The notes: generated by a model from the sequence alone, not told the origin. Numbered from the stretch's first letter, positions 8,515-17,735 are shown. The stretch is DNA of 64,000 nucleotides from Rhizobium gallicum bv. gallicum R602sp (GCF_000816845.1 NZ_CP006878.1:139749-203748); one strand, 5' to 3'. Made by a program: numbers and translations.

Positions 8515-9282
8515 ATGGATCTGGAATCGAAAGTATGTGTGGTGACCGGGGCTGGCAGCGGGATCGGGCGCGCAACAGCTGAACTGTTTGCGCGCCAGGG
8601 CGCTAAGGTTGGCGTCGTCGACGTCAACATCGATGCCGCACGAGACGTCGCGCGAGAAATGGGGACAGGTGCGATCGCGTTAAAGGCCGATGTGTCTTTG
8701 TCCGCCGAAGTCGAGGCGATGGTTAGGTCAGTTAAGGAAAAATGGGGGCGTATCGACGTTCTCGTCAACAACGCGGGGTTCGGAATGACCGGAAACGTCA
8801 CGACCATCGCCGAATCCGACTGGGACCGGATCATGGCGGTGAACGTGAAGGGGATATTCCTATGCTCGAAATACGTGGTTCCCATTATGGCGGAACAGGG
8901 CAGCGGATCCATTATTAACACGACCTCATACACGGCCGTGTCAGCCATCGCTAACCGCACGGCCTACGTGGCGTCGAAAGGCGCGATCTCGGCACTCACG
9001 AGAGCCATGGCACTGGACCACGCAAAAGACGGGATCCGCGTCAACGCTGTCGCCCCCGGAACGATCGACTCGCCCTATTTCACCAAGATTTTCGCCGAAG
9101 CGGCAGACCCGCAAGCCCTGCGGGAAGACTTCAACGCCCGTGCAGCCCTGCACCGGATGGGCGACCCGGAAGAGATCGCCGAGGCGATGCTTTTTCTAGC
9201 TTCGGACCGCTCGCGGTTTGCGACCGGAAGCACTCTCACCGTCGACGGAGGATCGTCGATCGGGAACCACTTGGTGCGCTAA
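8515..9282 (+). CDS. short-chain dehydrogenase/reductase (SDR)
   Basis: A 255-residue classical SDR with the cofactor motif TGAGSGIG near residues 11-18, NNAG (VNNAGFG) near 90, the catalytic serine in TTSYTAVS and YVASKGA near 150, ending in the family-typical TGSTLTVDGG. The acidic residue in VVDVN after the second strand favours NAD(H). The start is an ATG preceded by GAGGAG; a much longer open frame extends upstream but covers the flavin reductase and the operator region. Transcribed divergently from the monooxygenase operon under operator site 3. Probably oxidises a hydroxylated intermediate. Confidence 0.92.
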   Translation: MDLESKVCVVTGAGSGIGRATAELFARQGAKVGVVDVNIDAARDVAREMGTGAIALKADVSLSAEVEAMVRSVKEKWGRIDVLVNNAGFGMTGNVTTIAESDWDRIMAVNVKGIFLCSKYVVPIMAEQGSGSIINTTSYTAVSAIANRTAYVASKGAISALTRAMALDHAKDGIRVNAVAPGTIDSPYFTKIFAEAADPQALREDFNARAALHRMGDPEEIAEAMLFLASDRSRFATGSTLTVDGGSSIGNHLVR

Positions 9283-9300
9283 AGCACATGGGTGCTGATG

Positions 9301-9334
9301 GGTGCCTCCTTCTTGACCAAGGGGAGGCACCTTT
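9301..9334 (+). terminator. terminator after the SDR gene
   Basis: GGTGCCTCC / GGAGGCACC, a 9-bp stem with a 13-nt loop, followed by TTTA, 18 nt after the SDR stop codon. The remaining gap to 9656 has an 8-bp inverted repeat (GATCACGC / GCGTGATC at 9386-9409) without a T-run and no recognisable gene. Confidence 0.7.
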
Positions 9335-9656
9335 ACTGTGGCAACTACATGTCGGAAACACAGAGGCCCGCGGCGGGAAGATAGAGATCACGCGCAAGGC
9401 TGCGTGATCAGGACCCTGCGATGAGACGCCGCTACGGCATTTTTTAAACGCATCGCCGCGCCTGATCCTTCACTCAGATATCGCAGGAATTTTTCCAATT
9501 TCTTACCGGAATTTCTCGGGAGCGTGAGGATGCCGCCCGCGATGCCGGCTGTGTCATCGCCGGGACGCCAATTGCGAAGCCTCGGTAGGCGCCCGCCCAC
9601 TTTCAAATTTGATCGCCCGGCGTGTTGCACCGAGCGACCAGAGTCACTGCGACCGC

Positions 9657-10889
9657 TTAGCGCGCGGCTTGCCGTACGAACTCGAGCCCTTTTACAAGAT
9701 AGCTCCGAAAGAAATTCGGGTGTTCGCACATGGGGAAATGACCCAGCCCATCCATGACGAGGTGGAGGCATCCCGGAATAAGTTCGGCGAGCCTGGCCCC
9801 ATCCGCCGGAGTGGCTGAGTAGTCATAGTCGCCCGAGAGCAGCGCCACCGGGGCGCGCGACGGGTCAATCCGGGGAGCTGTCACTGCTCCGTCGAACTCG
9901 TCGCTGTAGAAGGAAAGATCGCCTGGGTAAACTCCGGGTGCTCCCTGCGAATAGATCCAGCTTGACCTCCTGCGCTCCCCTGCGGGGCTGAGTGGGCTCA
10001 TGATCCCTCTGACATACGCCGAGTTATGAAGTGAGCCGTGTACGTTTACGTTGTGCTGGTATGGGTTCCGGCGTCCCTTGGAGCGGAAAGGTGGCTCGAT
10101 CGCCACGATCCCGAGGACATGCTCCGGCCGTTCCGCGGCGAGAACCAGCGACATTGCCGCGCCCATGGACCCACCCGCGACAATCGCCTTTTCGCGAACC
10201 ACCTGTTCGAGTATGGCCGTGCACCATTTCAGGTACAGCGATGCCGTGAGCTTGTAGGGTGCGCCGTCCCATGTCAGCGGCGGCATGGACCGACCGTGGA
10301 ATGGTAGGTCAACCGCGATCAGCCTGTAGTTTTTCGCAAGCTCGGTGTCCGCCAGCTGAGGCAAGAATTGGCGGCTATCCGCTCCGGCGGTGTGGAGAAA
10401 CAGGACCGGCACCCCCTCGCCTGCTTCTTCGTAATATATTTCATGGGGGACGTCATCGATATCGACGACGGCATACTGCCCCCGGATTTGACGCAGGTCG
10501 CGTTGCGCATGCTCCGCTTTCATCTCGGGGGACGTTACGACGAGCTCAATCACCCGTTCCAGAGCCGGGCGTGCTTTCGCGAGGGCGAGCGGTGAGCCGG
10601 CGATCTCGAAGAGAGGGTTTGCAAGCTGTAACGCCGTGAAGGAGTGAAAGGTGGCGGGCGGCGGCGTCATCAGAAGCTGCTCCCAGGCGTCCGCAGTGGC
10701 CCTCACTGTCACCTGGGGGTCATCGCTTTCCCCCGAGATCGCCGCGCCGCCTTCAGCGAAATTGAGGGCGATCACCTGATCGCCGACGTAAAAGGCGATG
10801 TCCATTGTCAGGTCCGGAGTGAGCCGGGGCAATTCCCGATCCCCAAGAGCCTCCGCTATGCGGGACCGCAATTTATTAAAAGTGCCCAA
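9657..10889 (-). CDS. alpha/beta hydrolase with N-terminal SCP2-like domain
   Basis: Two parts are visible. Residues 1-120 resemble a sterol-carrier/SCP2-like lipid-binding fold (MDIAFYVGDQVIALNF, ATADAWEQLL). Residues from about 140 form an alpha/beta hydrolase with VLFLHTAGADSRQF, the nucleophile elbow GGSMGA, the acid SGDYD and the catalytic histidine in GLGHFPM. The likely start is TTG at 10889, where GGGAGG lies 5 nt upstream; an in-frame ATG at 10925 has no ribosome site and approaches the operator. Probably a serine esterase or C-C hydrolase acting on the pathway's acyl or lactone intermediate. Single-gene unit behind operator site 4. Confidence 0.82.
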   Translation of the reverse strand: MGTFNKLRSRIAEALGDRELPRLTPDLTMDIAFYVGDQVIALNFAEGGAAISGESDDPQVTVRATADAWEQLLMTPPPATFHSFTALQLANPLFEIAGSPLALAKARPALERVIELVVTSPEMKAEHAQRDLRQIRGQYAVVDIDDVPHEIYYEEAGEGVPVLFLHTAGADSRQFLPQLADTELAKNYRLIAVDLPFHGRSMPPLTWDGAPYKLTASLYLKWCTAILEQVVREKAIVAGGSMGAAMSLVLAAERPEHVLGIVAIEPPFRSKGRRNPYQHNVNVHGSLHNSAYVRGIMSPLSPAGERRRSSWIYSQGAPGVYPGDLSFYSDEFDGAVTAPRIDPSRAPVALLSGDYDYSATPADGARLAELIPGCLHLVMDGLGHFPMCEHPNFFRSYLVKGLEFVRQAAR

Positions 10890-10950
10890 AGCAACCTCCC
10901 TGTTCGAACGAGCGCCAGGCCGCACGCATCGGCAGCGCCATGACTTCGAA

Positions 10951-10977
10951 TAAGCAGATTATCAGACAATCTGTCAA
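10951..10977. promoter_or_regulatory. GntR-type operator, site 4
   Basis: TAAGCAGATT and AATCTGTCA flank ATCAGAC. The reverse strand reads ATTGTCTGATAAT, a near-perfect FadR-type core. It lies about 60-90 nt upstream of the alpha/beta hydrolase start, in the gap between that gene and the 3' end of gntR. Confidence 0.7.
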
Positions 10978-10997
10978 TACCGGCTGTTGCCGCTTTT

Positions 10998-11687
10998 TCA
11001 ATCGCCGTCGTTTTCGGAGGTTTTACGAAGGTAGTCCAGTGCGACTTTAGCCGCCATATCGATGTGGTACTTGCAGGCTGCGGCGGCTTTCGCTCCGTTT
11101 CGGTCAGTAATGGCCGCAGCGATCTCCTTTATCTCTTCCACACTGTGGTTCAAGCGCCCCGGCTGCGTCATCGACGTCATGCGCAGGAGAGTCACCCGAT
11201 TGTGGAGCGATGTCAGCATTTGCTTGACGAAGACGTTTCCACTCCCTTGCATCAGGCAATCGTAAAACGCGGTTTTCGCCTTGATGAGCCTGCTCCCACC
11301 GCCGCTTGCCGCCGCTTCCGCAAACTCAGCAACCGCCTCATTGAGTGTATGGATATCCTGGGCGGTTCCGTTTTCAGCGAATTCCTTTCCGGCATAGCTC
11401 TCTAGCAAAGCCCTGACGCTGTAGAGCTGAGCGGCTTCTTCGTAAGTGATAGTGCTGACGACGGGACCGCGGTGCGGATAGCTGGTAATGAGGCCCTCGG
11501 CCTCGAGTTGTCGAAGCGCCTCGCGGATTGATGTCCGTCCTACACCGATCGACTCGCAGAGTTCTCGCTCAACGAGGCGCTGACCCGGCTTGAAACGACC
11601 GCTTGATATCGCCTGCCGCAGTTTATCTTCTACCTGAGTGCGCAATGTGGCACTCTGTCGTGCAATCTGTAAATCCATATCACCCAT
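10998..11687 (-). CDS. GntR-family transcriptional regulator, FadR subfamily (FCD domain)
   Basis: About 229 residues. The N-terminal winged helix is unmistakable: LRQAISSGRFKPGQRLVE, then VGRTSIREALRQLEAEGLI. The C-terminal all-helical FCD ligand-binding domain covers roughly residues 75-220 and carries the acidic and histidine positions typical of metal/carboxylate-sensing members (FYDCLMQ, SLHNRVTLLR, HSVEEIKEI, CKYHIDMA). ATG codons at 11687 and 11678 are both possible. It is embedded in the cluster whose operators share the FadR-like core, and its own upstream region carries one (site 5), so autoregulation is likely. The effector is presumably a carboxylic acid of the pathway. Confidence 0.92.
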   Translation of the reverse strand: MGDMDLQIARQSATLRTQVEDKLRQAISSGRFKPGQRLVERELCESIGVGRTSIREALRQLEAEGLITSYPHRGPVVSTITYEEAAQLYSVRALLESYAGKEFAENGTAQDIHTLNEAVAEFAEAAASGGGSRLIKAKTAFYDCLMQGSGNVFVKQMLTSLHNRVTLLRMTSMTQPGRLNHSVEEIKEIAAAITDRNGAKAAAACKYHIDMAAKVALDYLRKTSENDGD

Positions 11688-11773
11688 TGGATCCAAAAGT
11701 CCGTTTTACCAAGGCCGAACGCGGCCGCGCACGTCATGGTACTATATGGTGGGTTATCCTAATGAGACAACCC

Positions 11774-11787
11774 GATTGTCTGACAAA
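11774..11787. promoter_or_regulatory. GntR-type operator, site 5 (gntR autoregulation)
   Basis: GATTGTCTGACAAA contains the symmetric core TTGT-CTG-ACAA, the classic FadR-subfamily form, about 90 nt upstream of the gntR start. It lacks the outer TGACA arms of sites 1 and 6, so it may bind with different affinity. Confidence 0.65.
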
Positions 11788-11838
11788 AGCGAAGAACGCC
11801 CTAGCTTTGTCTCTTACCGGACATTCCACGCGTCCCCA

Positions 11839-12615
11839 TTACCGCAGAACCTTCGCAAAAGCGAGATCGGGTGACAGCGATCGAAAACCCGTCAGGACTG
11901 CGGGATCGTGGCCTGGAACAAGTACTCCGGACGGTCCTGATAGCTCACGGAGAGTTCGGTATCCCTCCAGTACGTCGGCGTAATCGGCGAAAAGCGGAAA
12001 GACGTCGTCATGCTCCAGATAGCGTTGAAAATGGAGTGCGTCCGATGCGATGACGACGATTTCATCGCCATCGTCCAGCCTCACGACCTGGAGGCCTTTG
12101 GAATGGCCGCCGACGAGATGGATGGTGAGCCCCTCCATAATCTCGCCGTTCCCGTCGTGGAAGCGCATGCTGCCGGAAAACGTCAGACGGACCGCATCGA
12201 CGACGGCGTCCACTGCAAAGGGACGCCGAAGACGATCATGGCACATGCATCGTCCTGTACCGTAGGCCATCTCCCGATCCTGCAAGTGGAACAGGGCTTC
12301 GGGGAAGTCCGCAAGGTTTCCCGCGTGATCATAGTGGAGATGCGTGATGACGACGTCGGTAATGGACGATGCGGAAATCCCGAGCTGGCGAAGCGCCTCG
12401 ACCGGATGGATCAACATGGTCCTCCCGCGCCTTTCAGCCTCCTGCGGGCTAAACCCGGTGTCAACCAGGACCAGACGTTCACCATGGCGGATCAACCAAA
12501 CGAAATACTCGATCCTGCCCGGGGCGTCGTGGGGATCTCCTGCTTCCAGGCCGAGTTCGCCAACGGGGCGAACCGCAGTGCCGTAATGTATCGCCAGGAC
12601 TTTCCAGTCGCTCAA
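11839..12615 (-). CDS. MBL-fold hydrolase of the N-acyl-homoserine lactonase type
   Basis: A 258-residue metallo-beta-lactamase-fold enzyme with the metal-binding motif THLHYDHAGN near residue 105, the later VGGHSKG histidine, ASDALH and the C-terminal LVPGHDP. The HxHxDH-AGN form and the length match the AttM/AiiB lactonase branch more closely than the other two MBL proteins in this window. It is the third gene of an operon with the alcohol dehydrogenase and another MBL hydrolase. It could cleave a lactone produced by Baeyer-Villiger-type oxidation rather than a quorum signal. Confidence 0.85.
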   Translation of the reverse strand: MSDWKVLAIHYGTAVRPVGELGLEAGDPHDAPGRIEYFVWLIRHGERLVLVDTGFSPQEAERRGRTMLIHPVEALRQLGISASSITDVVITHLHYDHAGNLADFPEALFHLQDREMAYGTGRCMCHDRLRRPFAVDAVVDAVRLTFSGSMRFHDGNGEIMEGLTIHLVGGHSKGLQVVRLDDGDEIVVIASDALHFQRYLEHDDVFPLFADYADVLEGYRTLRELSGPSGVLVPGHDPAVLTGFRSLSPDLAFAKVLR

Positions 12616-12636
12616 ATTCTCGCTCCTTCCGCAGGC

Positions 12637-13761
12637 TCAGGGAACCAGCAGATGCCGGATCACCTCGCCACGGTCCAGCCGGTCGAAGGCCTCGTTGATT
12701 TCCTCAAGCGGGCCGGTGCTGGACAGCAGTCTCTCCACGGGCAACCGACCTTTGAGGAACAGGTCGATATAACGGGGAATATCGCGCGAAGGCACGCAGG
12801 ACCCCATGTAGCTGCCTTTGATGATGCGTTCTTCCCCGACAAGAGGAAGCGGCGAGATCTCGAATTTGGTGTTCACGTTCGCCAGACCCGCTGTGGCTGT
12901 CGTGCCGCCGCGCCGCGTAATGCCATAAGCGGTTTCGAACGCTTTGCTCGACCCTGCCATCTCGATGGCGTAGTCCACTCCCCCGCGTGTCGCTTCCTTG
13001 ACCTCGCCGACCACATCCGGCGAGGTTGCCAGGAAGGTACGCGTCGCGCCCAGCGACTTAGCCAGCTCAAGCTTTTCCGGCATCAAATCGATGGCAACGA
13101 TCTCGCTTGCCCCGCTGGCCACCGCTCCGAGGACCGCCGACAAGCCCACGCCCCCAAGGCCGATGACGGCGGCCGACTGTCCCGGCTTCACGCCACACGT
13201 GTTTACGACCGCACCGACGCCTGTCATGACGGCGCATCCGAACAGGGCCGCCATCGTGACGTCCACGTCTTTGGTGATCTTGACGACCGAGTGCGCCGAC
13301 ACGACCGCGTATTCCGAAAACGCCGATACGCCGCTGTGATGGTTGATATCGTAGCCGCGAAGACGGATATGCTTGCTACCGTTCAACAATGTCCCGGCGG
13401 CGTTTGCGCGATAGCCAGGCTCACAGAGGCTAGCGCGTCCTCCCGCGCAGTAATCGCAGTGTCCGCAGATCGGCAGGAACGACATCACAACGTGATCGCC
13501 AACCTTCACTGTATCGACACCGGGTCCGATTTCTTCGACGATGCCGGATGCTTCATGCCCCAACGCGACAGGCAGCGGGCGGGGCCGGTCGCCATTTATC
13601 GCCGACAGGTCGGAGTGGCACACACCAGCGGCCTTGATTTTAACCAGGACCTCAAGATTGCCCGGAGGCGTCAGATCGACGGTCTCGACACTGAGAGGTC
13701 GCGAACTTGCATACGGCTTGGGAAGCCCTGACTCTCGGAGAATGACGGATTTCATCTGCAT
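12637..13761 (-). CDS. zinc-dependent alcohol dehydrogenase (class III-like MDR family)
   Basis: A 374-residue medium-chain dehydrogenase. Catalytic-zinc ligands are visible in AGVCHSD and LGHEASG; the structural-zinc cysteines form CGHCDYCAGGRASLC. The Rossmann motif is VIGLGGVGLSAV near residue 195 and VAIDLMPEKLELAKSLGA binds the cofactor, with aspartate favouring NAD. Substrate not readable. Middle gene of the MBL, ADH, MBL-lactonase operon; 12 nt separates it from the upstream gene. Confidence 0.9.
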   Translation of the reverse strand: MQMKSVILRESGLPKPYASSRPLSVETVDLTPPGNLEVLVKIKAAGVCHSDLSAINGDRPRPLPVALGHEASGIVEEIGPGVDTVKVGDHVVMSFLPICGHCDYCAGGRASLCEPGYRANAAGTLLNGSKHIRLRGYDINHHSGVSAFSEYAVVSAHSVVKITKDVDVTMAALFGCAVMTGVGAVVNTCGVKPGQSAAVIGLGGVGLSAVLGAVASGASEIVAIDLMPEKLELAKSLGATRTFLATSPDVVGEVKEATRGGVDYAIEMAGSSKAFETAYGITRRGGTTATAGLANVNTKFEISPLPLVGEERIIKGSYMGSCVPSRDIPRYIDLFLKGRLPVERLLSSTGPLEEINEAFDRLDRGEVIRHLLVP

Positions 13762-13773
13762 TGTCGGGTATTC

Positions 13774-14667
13774 CTATCTCGAGAGCATCTGCATGGCGGC
13801 GGGTACGTAGCGGAAGCCTTCCCGCTCCCGGGCGACGTTGCCGAGTCCGGGCCACGCAAAGTGATAGGACATCACTGGTATGCGGTCTGTCGCGAGCATA
13901 TCCAGCACCCGGGTGCGCGAGCGCGCCGAGAGCTTGGGATCGGTGTCGTACTTGAACTCCATCCACGGGCGTTCCATCAGCAGGATATGATGATGGGTGA
14001 GATCGCCGAGGAAGCAGAGCCGGTCGTTGTCCGATTGCATGAGGAAGCAGAAGTGGCCCAAGGTGTGGCCTGGAGCGTGCACCGCCTGCACGCCCGGCAG
14101 AAACTCCTGACCGTCCACGAAATGCGTTATCCGATCACGGTGTGGAAGAAGGTTCCTCCGGGCATTTTCCACCTGGGCCTTGAAACCGTCATCAAGCTTG
14201 CCTCCGTCGGTCCAGTCATCGAAGTCGCTTTCGCTTATGAAGATCTCCGCGTTCGGAAAATTAAGCTTTCCGTCCTGATCGCAAAGGCCGCCGGTGTGGT
14301 CGATGTGTGCGTGGGACAACACCACGGCATCGACTTCTAACGGGTCGATCCCTGCCTCCTGCATGCTCTTCAGCAGGCGGCCGGTCGTCGGCCCGAATAT
14401 CTTCGACGTCCCCATCCCGGTGTCAAACAGGATGGTCTTTCCGTTGATTTTGACCAGGGGGATGTTCTGCTCGAGGGTCACCGACGAACTTGACAGGAAG
14501 TTCCTGTCGAGCATTTCCGTCACCGTGGCCGCGTCGACCCCGAGGAAATTCTCCCGCGGGTCGCCCAGTTCCAACGGTCCGTCCGAAAGTACCGCTATTT
14601 CGCCGCTTCCGAACTTGAACGGATAGAAATAGGGCAACTTAGTCTGATGCGCTTGGTCATTGAGCAC
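13774..14667 (-). CDS. MBL-fold metallo-hydrolase
   Basis: A 297-residue metallo-beta-lactamase-fold hydrolase with SHAHIDHTGG as the HxHxDH motif near residue 120, APGHTLGH near 200 and FLGDLTHH near 225. No signal peptide. A close paralogue with a Tat signal lies at 21215-22213; both share HTLGH, GDLTHH, DTDPKLSA and the MSYHF..PG segment near the C terminus. First gene of an operon with the alcohol dehydrogenase and the lactonase-like MBL. Its start is about 30 nt downstream of the strongest GntR-type palindrome. A lactone, ester or thioester is the likely substrate class. Confidence 0.87.
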   Translation of the reverse strand: MLNDQAHQTKLPYFYPFKFGSGEIAVLSDGPLELGDPRENFLGVDAATVTEMLDRNFLSSSSVTLEQNIPLVKINGKTILFDTGMGTSKIFGPTTGRLLKSMQEAGIDPLEVDAVVLSHAHIDHTGGLCDQDGKLNFPNAEIFISESDFDDWTDGGKLDDGFKAQVENARRNLLPHRDRITHFVDGQEFLPGVQAVHAPGHTLGHFCFLMQSDNDRLCFLGDLTHHHILLMERPWMEFKYDTDPKLSARSRTRVLDMLATDRIPVMSYHFAWPGLGNVAREREGFRYVPAAMQMLSR

Positions 14668-14698
14668 GCCGCTTATCCTCCCAGATTGGCTGCACTAT

Positions 14699-14725
14699 TT
14701 GACAGATTGTATGAAAATCTGTCAA
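14699..14725. promoter_or_regulatory. GntR-type operator, site 6 (best palindrome)
   Basis: Perfect 10-bp arms TTGACAGATT / AATCTGTCAA around GTATGAA. It lies 32 nt upstream of the MBL hydrolase ATG at 14667 and downstream of the chemoreceptor gene, so it controls the MBL-ADH-MBL operon. Position near the start suggests direct promoter occlusion. Confidence 0.75.
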
Positions 14726-14751
14726 CACAATATTGGTAATCGTCTACGACG

Positions 14752-17268
14752 TCAGGAAACGACCGAAAGCACGTGACCCCTCGGCCTGCCGATGTTGAAC
14801 TGTTCGACCTGCTGCATCAGCCGCTGGGTCTCTTTTGTGAGTTCCTGAGTGGCGGCGTGGGCTTGCTCGGCGATGGCAGCGTTTCGCTGTGTGCTGTCAT
14901 CGATCTCGCCAACGGCCTGGTTCACTTCAATAAGGGAAGCCGCCTGGTCCCTGGCCGCCGCAGCGATAAGCTCTACCCTTTCGGAAATTCCGGCAACATT
15001 CGACGATATGGCAATCAGCACCTTGCCCGCCTCGTTCACCAATCGCGATCCGGAGGCGACTTCCTCGGTCGATCTCGCGATGAGTTCCTTGATTTCCTGG
15101 GCGGCGAGAGCCGACCGCTGGGCAAGCTCCCTGACTTCCTGGGCGACGACCGCGAAGCCCTGCCCCGCTTCTCCAGCTCTCGCGGCCTCGACGCCAGCAT
15201 TGAGTGCCAGGAGATTGGTCTGGAACGCTATTTCGTCGATAACGCCGATGATCTGCGAAATGCGGCCGGAAGCCGCTTCTATACGGCCCATAGCGTCGAC
15301 CGCGTTCGTGACCACTGAAGCAGACGCATCCGCGGCCTGCTTGGTTTCCTTTACAAGCCGGGCTGCGGCTTGCGCCTGCTCTGTCGACGAACGCACCGTC
15401 GCGGTGAGTTGATGAACCGCAGCCGCGGTCTCCTCCAACGACGCGGCTTGACGCTCGCTGCGGCGGGAGAGATCATCGGCGCCACTGCTGAGATTGTCTG
15501 CATTTTGCCGAATGAGCACGATGTTGCCGCGAAGTTCCGACATCGTCGCCTGCAAACGCAGCAACGAATTGTTGAAGTCCTTTCGCAACTGTTCCAGCCG
15601 CCCGGAGAACGGTTGATCGATCGTGCTCGAAACATCACCGTTGGATAACCTCTCCAGCCCAGCGGCGAGACTGTCGACGGCGTCGCCGATCTGTTTGTCG
15701 ATCTCAGCTTTCTCCGCCTCGTTGTGCCGACGTTCAGCTTCGGAAGCCGATCGTTGACGATCAGCGTCGTTCTCGATCTCGATTTTCCTCGCGGCATTCT
15801 CCCTGAAGACACAGAGTGCCCGGGCCATTTCTCCGAGCTCATCAGCGCGCTCAGAACCGCCAATCTCGATGTCAAGGTCCCCTTCGGACAAACGCCGCAT
15901 GTCGTCGGTCAACCGGACGACAGGTTTCTTGAAAGTCGCAATCATCCCGAAGCCAGCGAGAAGCGCGACGAGGACGCCTGCAAATGTCGTGATGAGGCCA
16001 ATGGCATTCGCGTAAGCCGTCTCTTCAATGGCCTTTGCGCGCTGGGCGTCGGCAAACGTCGTGAGGTGGCCCCATATGGTGTTCAACTGGTCTGTCGTTT
16101 GCCTATATTGCGCACGCCTGACTTCCGAGATCTCGACGAGCTTCGCACTGTCCTGCGTCATACCCTCTACCGCCGGAGGGACCGTATTCTGGACTGCCTT
16201 AAAAAGGTCGAGGTCGGAAGCGGCACTCCAAATGTCCAATATCTCCTTCTTCGTTCTGTCGAAGTTCTGGACGAGCTGCGCGCGGTTTTGTTCGGTAGGG
16301 TCGGCTATGAAGCGCGCAAGGTTTATCCTGATGAGATAGCTGGAGTCCGAAAGTCTTCGGCTGCCGTCCAAGGCGCTGCTGATCTTCGCCAAACGTTGGT
16401 CGAGACCTGCGAACTCGACGATTGCTTTCTTTGTTTGCTGGTTCGCCACCGCGTTAATCGCGACGGAGATTTCCTTGAACGCGGACATTGCCGTGTCGAG
16501 GCCCACGGCGTTGTTCGATGCGGCGCCCTGCGACAGAAGTTGTGTTACGCTTTTCACCGCGCCATCGACCGAGCTTGACAGTTTTGTGTCGTCCGACGGC
16601 AAGGAAGCCCTCAGATTTCGGGCGCTCCGACGCAACTCGCCCACTTTGCCGCGCAAATATTTGACTTTCAGCTCGGTCGTTCCGGCGGATTGGTAGCCCG
16701 CGGCAAGATCAAGGAAGAAGGTTGCATAGCCTGTCACCCTGTCGGCATCGCGCAACATCGATTTGGCGGCGCCCTCGGACTGCTCGCCGGACTTCCTCAA
16801 CTCGTCAGCTAGCCTGAGCATTTCATCCTGCGACCAAACCAGCGATTCAGAATGATTGGCGATCGAGGTTATCAGTTGCTCTTCGCTTTCATGGATGCTC
16901 CAGAGAGAGCCAAAATTGTCCACCACGTCCCGCATGATCGCGTTTGCCGACAGGAGGCCTTCGCTTTCCGCCGTAGCTCCGGCATTCGTCACTAAAGCCT
17001 GCAGATGCGATTGCTGGGCGAGCAGGTCAGCCTTCACGCGATCGCGCCTTTCCTCCGACGCCTCGTCGAGAAACTCTCTCATCGAGGCGGAGACGTCACG
17101 GAAACCTGAGAGCACCTGCATCACCTGGCTCGAGGTTTCCAGGCGGCTTTGTAGGAGACCTGCGGCGTAGTGCCCCAAAAACCCCACCGCGCAAATGCTG
17201 ATTATGAAAGGCAGTACGAAAATGATTACTTTGGTCTGTAGCCGGAAACGGGACAACAGCCTGTCCAT
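14752..17268 (-). CDS. methyl-accepting chemotaxis protein with helical periplasmic sensor
   Basis: An 838-residue chemoreceptor. TM1 covers roughly residues 14-33; a long helical periplasmic domain of about 390 residues follows, in the size range of helical bimodular (HBM) sensors; TM2 is near 418-440. Then come HAMP ([21 protein letters not shown]) and the cytoplasmic coiled coil, with the highly conserved hairpin tip ([20 protein letters not shown]) near 680. No CheR-binding pentapeptide is seen at the C terminus. The gene ends 53 nt from the MBL operon's operator and has its own GntR-type sites upstream, tying taxis to the same ligand or pathway. HBM receptors often sense organic acids. 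Confidence 0.92.
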   Translation of the reverse strand: MDRLLSRFRLQTKVIIFVLPFIISICAVGFLGHYAAGLLQSRLETSSQVMQVLSGFRDVSASMREFLDEASEERRDRVKADLLAQQSHLQALVTNAGATAESEGLLSANAIMRDVVDNFGSLWSIHESEEQLITSIANHSESLVWSQDEMLRLADELRKSGEQSEGAAKSMLRDADRVTGYATFFLDLAAGYQSAGTTELKVKYLRGKVGELRRSARNLRASLPSDDTKLSSSVDGAVKSVTQLLSQGAASNNAVGLDTAMSAFKEISVAINAVANQQTKKAIVEFAGLDQRLAKISSALDGSRRLSDSSYLIRINLARFIADPTEQNRAQLVQNFDRTKKEILDIWSAASDLDLFKAVQNTVPPAVEGMTQDSAKLVEISEVRRAQYRQTTDQLNTIWGHLTTFADAQRAKAIEETAYANAIGLITTFAGVLVALLAGFGMIATFKKPVVRLTDDMRRLSEGDLDIEIGGSERADELGEMARALCVFRENAARKIEIENDADRQRSASEAERRHNEAEKAEIDKQIGDAVDSLAAGLERLSNGDVSSTIDQPFSGRLEQLRKDFNNSLLRLQATMSELRGNIVLIRQNADNLSSGADDLSRRSERQAASLEETAAAVHQLTATVRSSTEQAQAAARLVKETKQAADASASVVTNAVDAMGRIEAASGRISQIIGVIDEIAFQTNLLALNAGVEAARAGEAGQGFAVVAQEVRELAQRSALAAQEIKELIARSTEEVASGSRLVNEAGKVLIAISSNVAGISERVELIAAAARDQAASLIEVNQAVGEIDDSTQRNAAIAEQAHAATQELTKETQRLMQQVEQFNIGRPRGHVLSVVS

Positions 17269-17377
17269 TGTGGTCGATCCTTGTCCATAGGCGGTGAAGA
17301 AACTTCATCAATCGGGATCCGCCTCCGATGGAAGCATCGAATCATCAATGACGACACGAAAGCTGCGCGACCGAGGA

Positions 17378-17404
17378 TTGTCTGTCAACAGATTGTCTGA
17401 TAAA
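17378..17404. promoter_or_regulatory. GntR-type operators in tandem, site 7
   Basis: Two overlapping-phase cores, ATTGTCTGTCAA at 17378-17389 and ATTGTCTGATAA at 17393-17404, spaced 15 nt apart (about one and a half helical turns), roughly 110-135 nt upstream of the chemoreceptor ATG. The second is nearly identical to the core of site 4. Confidence 0.65.
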
Positions 17405-17735
17405 CATTGCTAAGGTTCAAACTGTCTCACGAACTTGCGGAGGAATAACTCCGTAACAGAACCGGCGCTGCCGCAGCACAACTTTCACTGCTGACATCGA
17501 TCAAATCGCGATGTCCTTGTTTTCAGTGGAAAGCGGTGACTGCATCTCGGCTATGTGAAGGCTGCGAACATGTCGTCGTCCTCGCGACGGCGGGACGCGA
17601 CGCCTTGGTGAACAAACGGGCCGTCCTTCTCATGGATGGACGGCTCCATGGCGCCGAGATCACCAGCTTCCCCAATATGCATCTCGAGATGCCGATCTGG
17701 GAAAGGTAAGTATTGAGATTGAGGAAGCAGAGAAG
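17405..17735. other. intergenic region with a possible gene remnant
   Basis: Between the chemoreceptor operator and the GH3 gene. A plus-strand frame from a GTG at 17536 to a TAA at 17707 encodes 57 residues including VNKRAVLLMDGRLHGAEITS. It looks like coding sequence but I recognise no family, and there is no ribosome site. It could be the tail of a decayed gene. The last 25 nt carry the GAGG ribosome site of the GH3 gene. Confidence 0.35.

Noticed and set aside
9386..9409. Inverted repeat GATCACGC / GCGTGATC as a second SDR terminator
   Set aside because: No T-run follows and a better terminator lies at 9301-9334; it lacks the ATTGTCTG core, so it is not an operator of this regulon.
17536..17709. 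57-residue GTG-start frame upstream of the GH3 gene
   Set aside because: Looks partly coding but has no ribosome site and no recognised family; noted only as a possible remnant.
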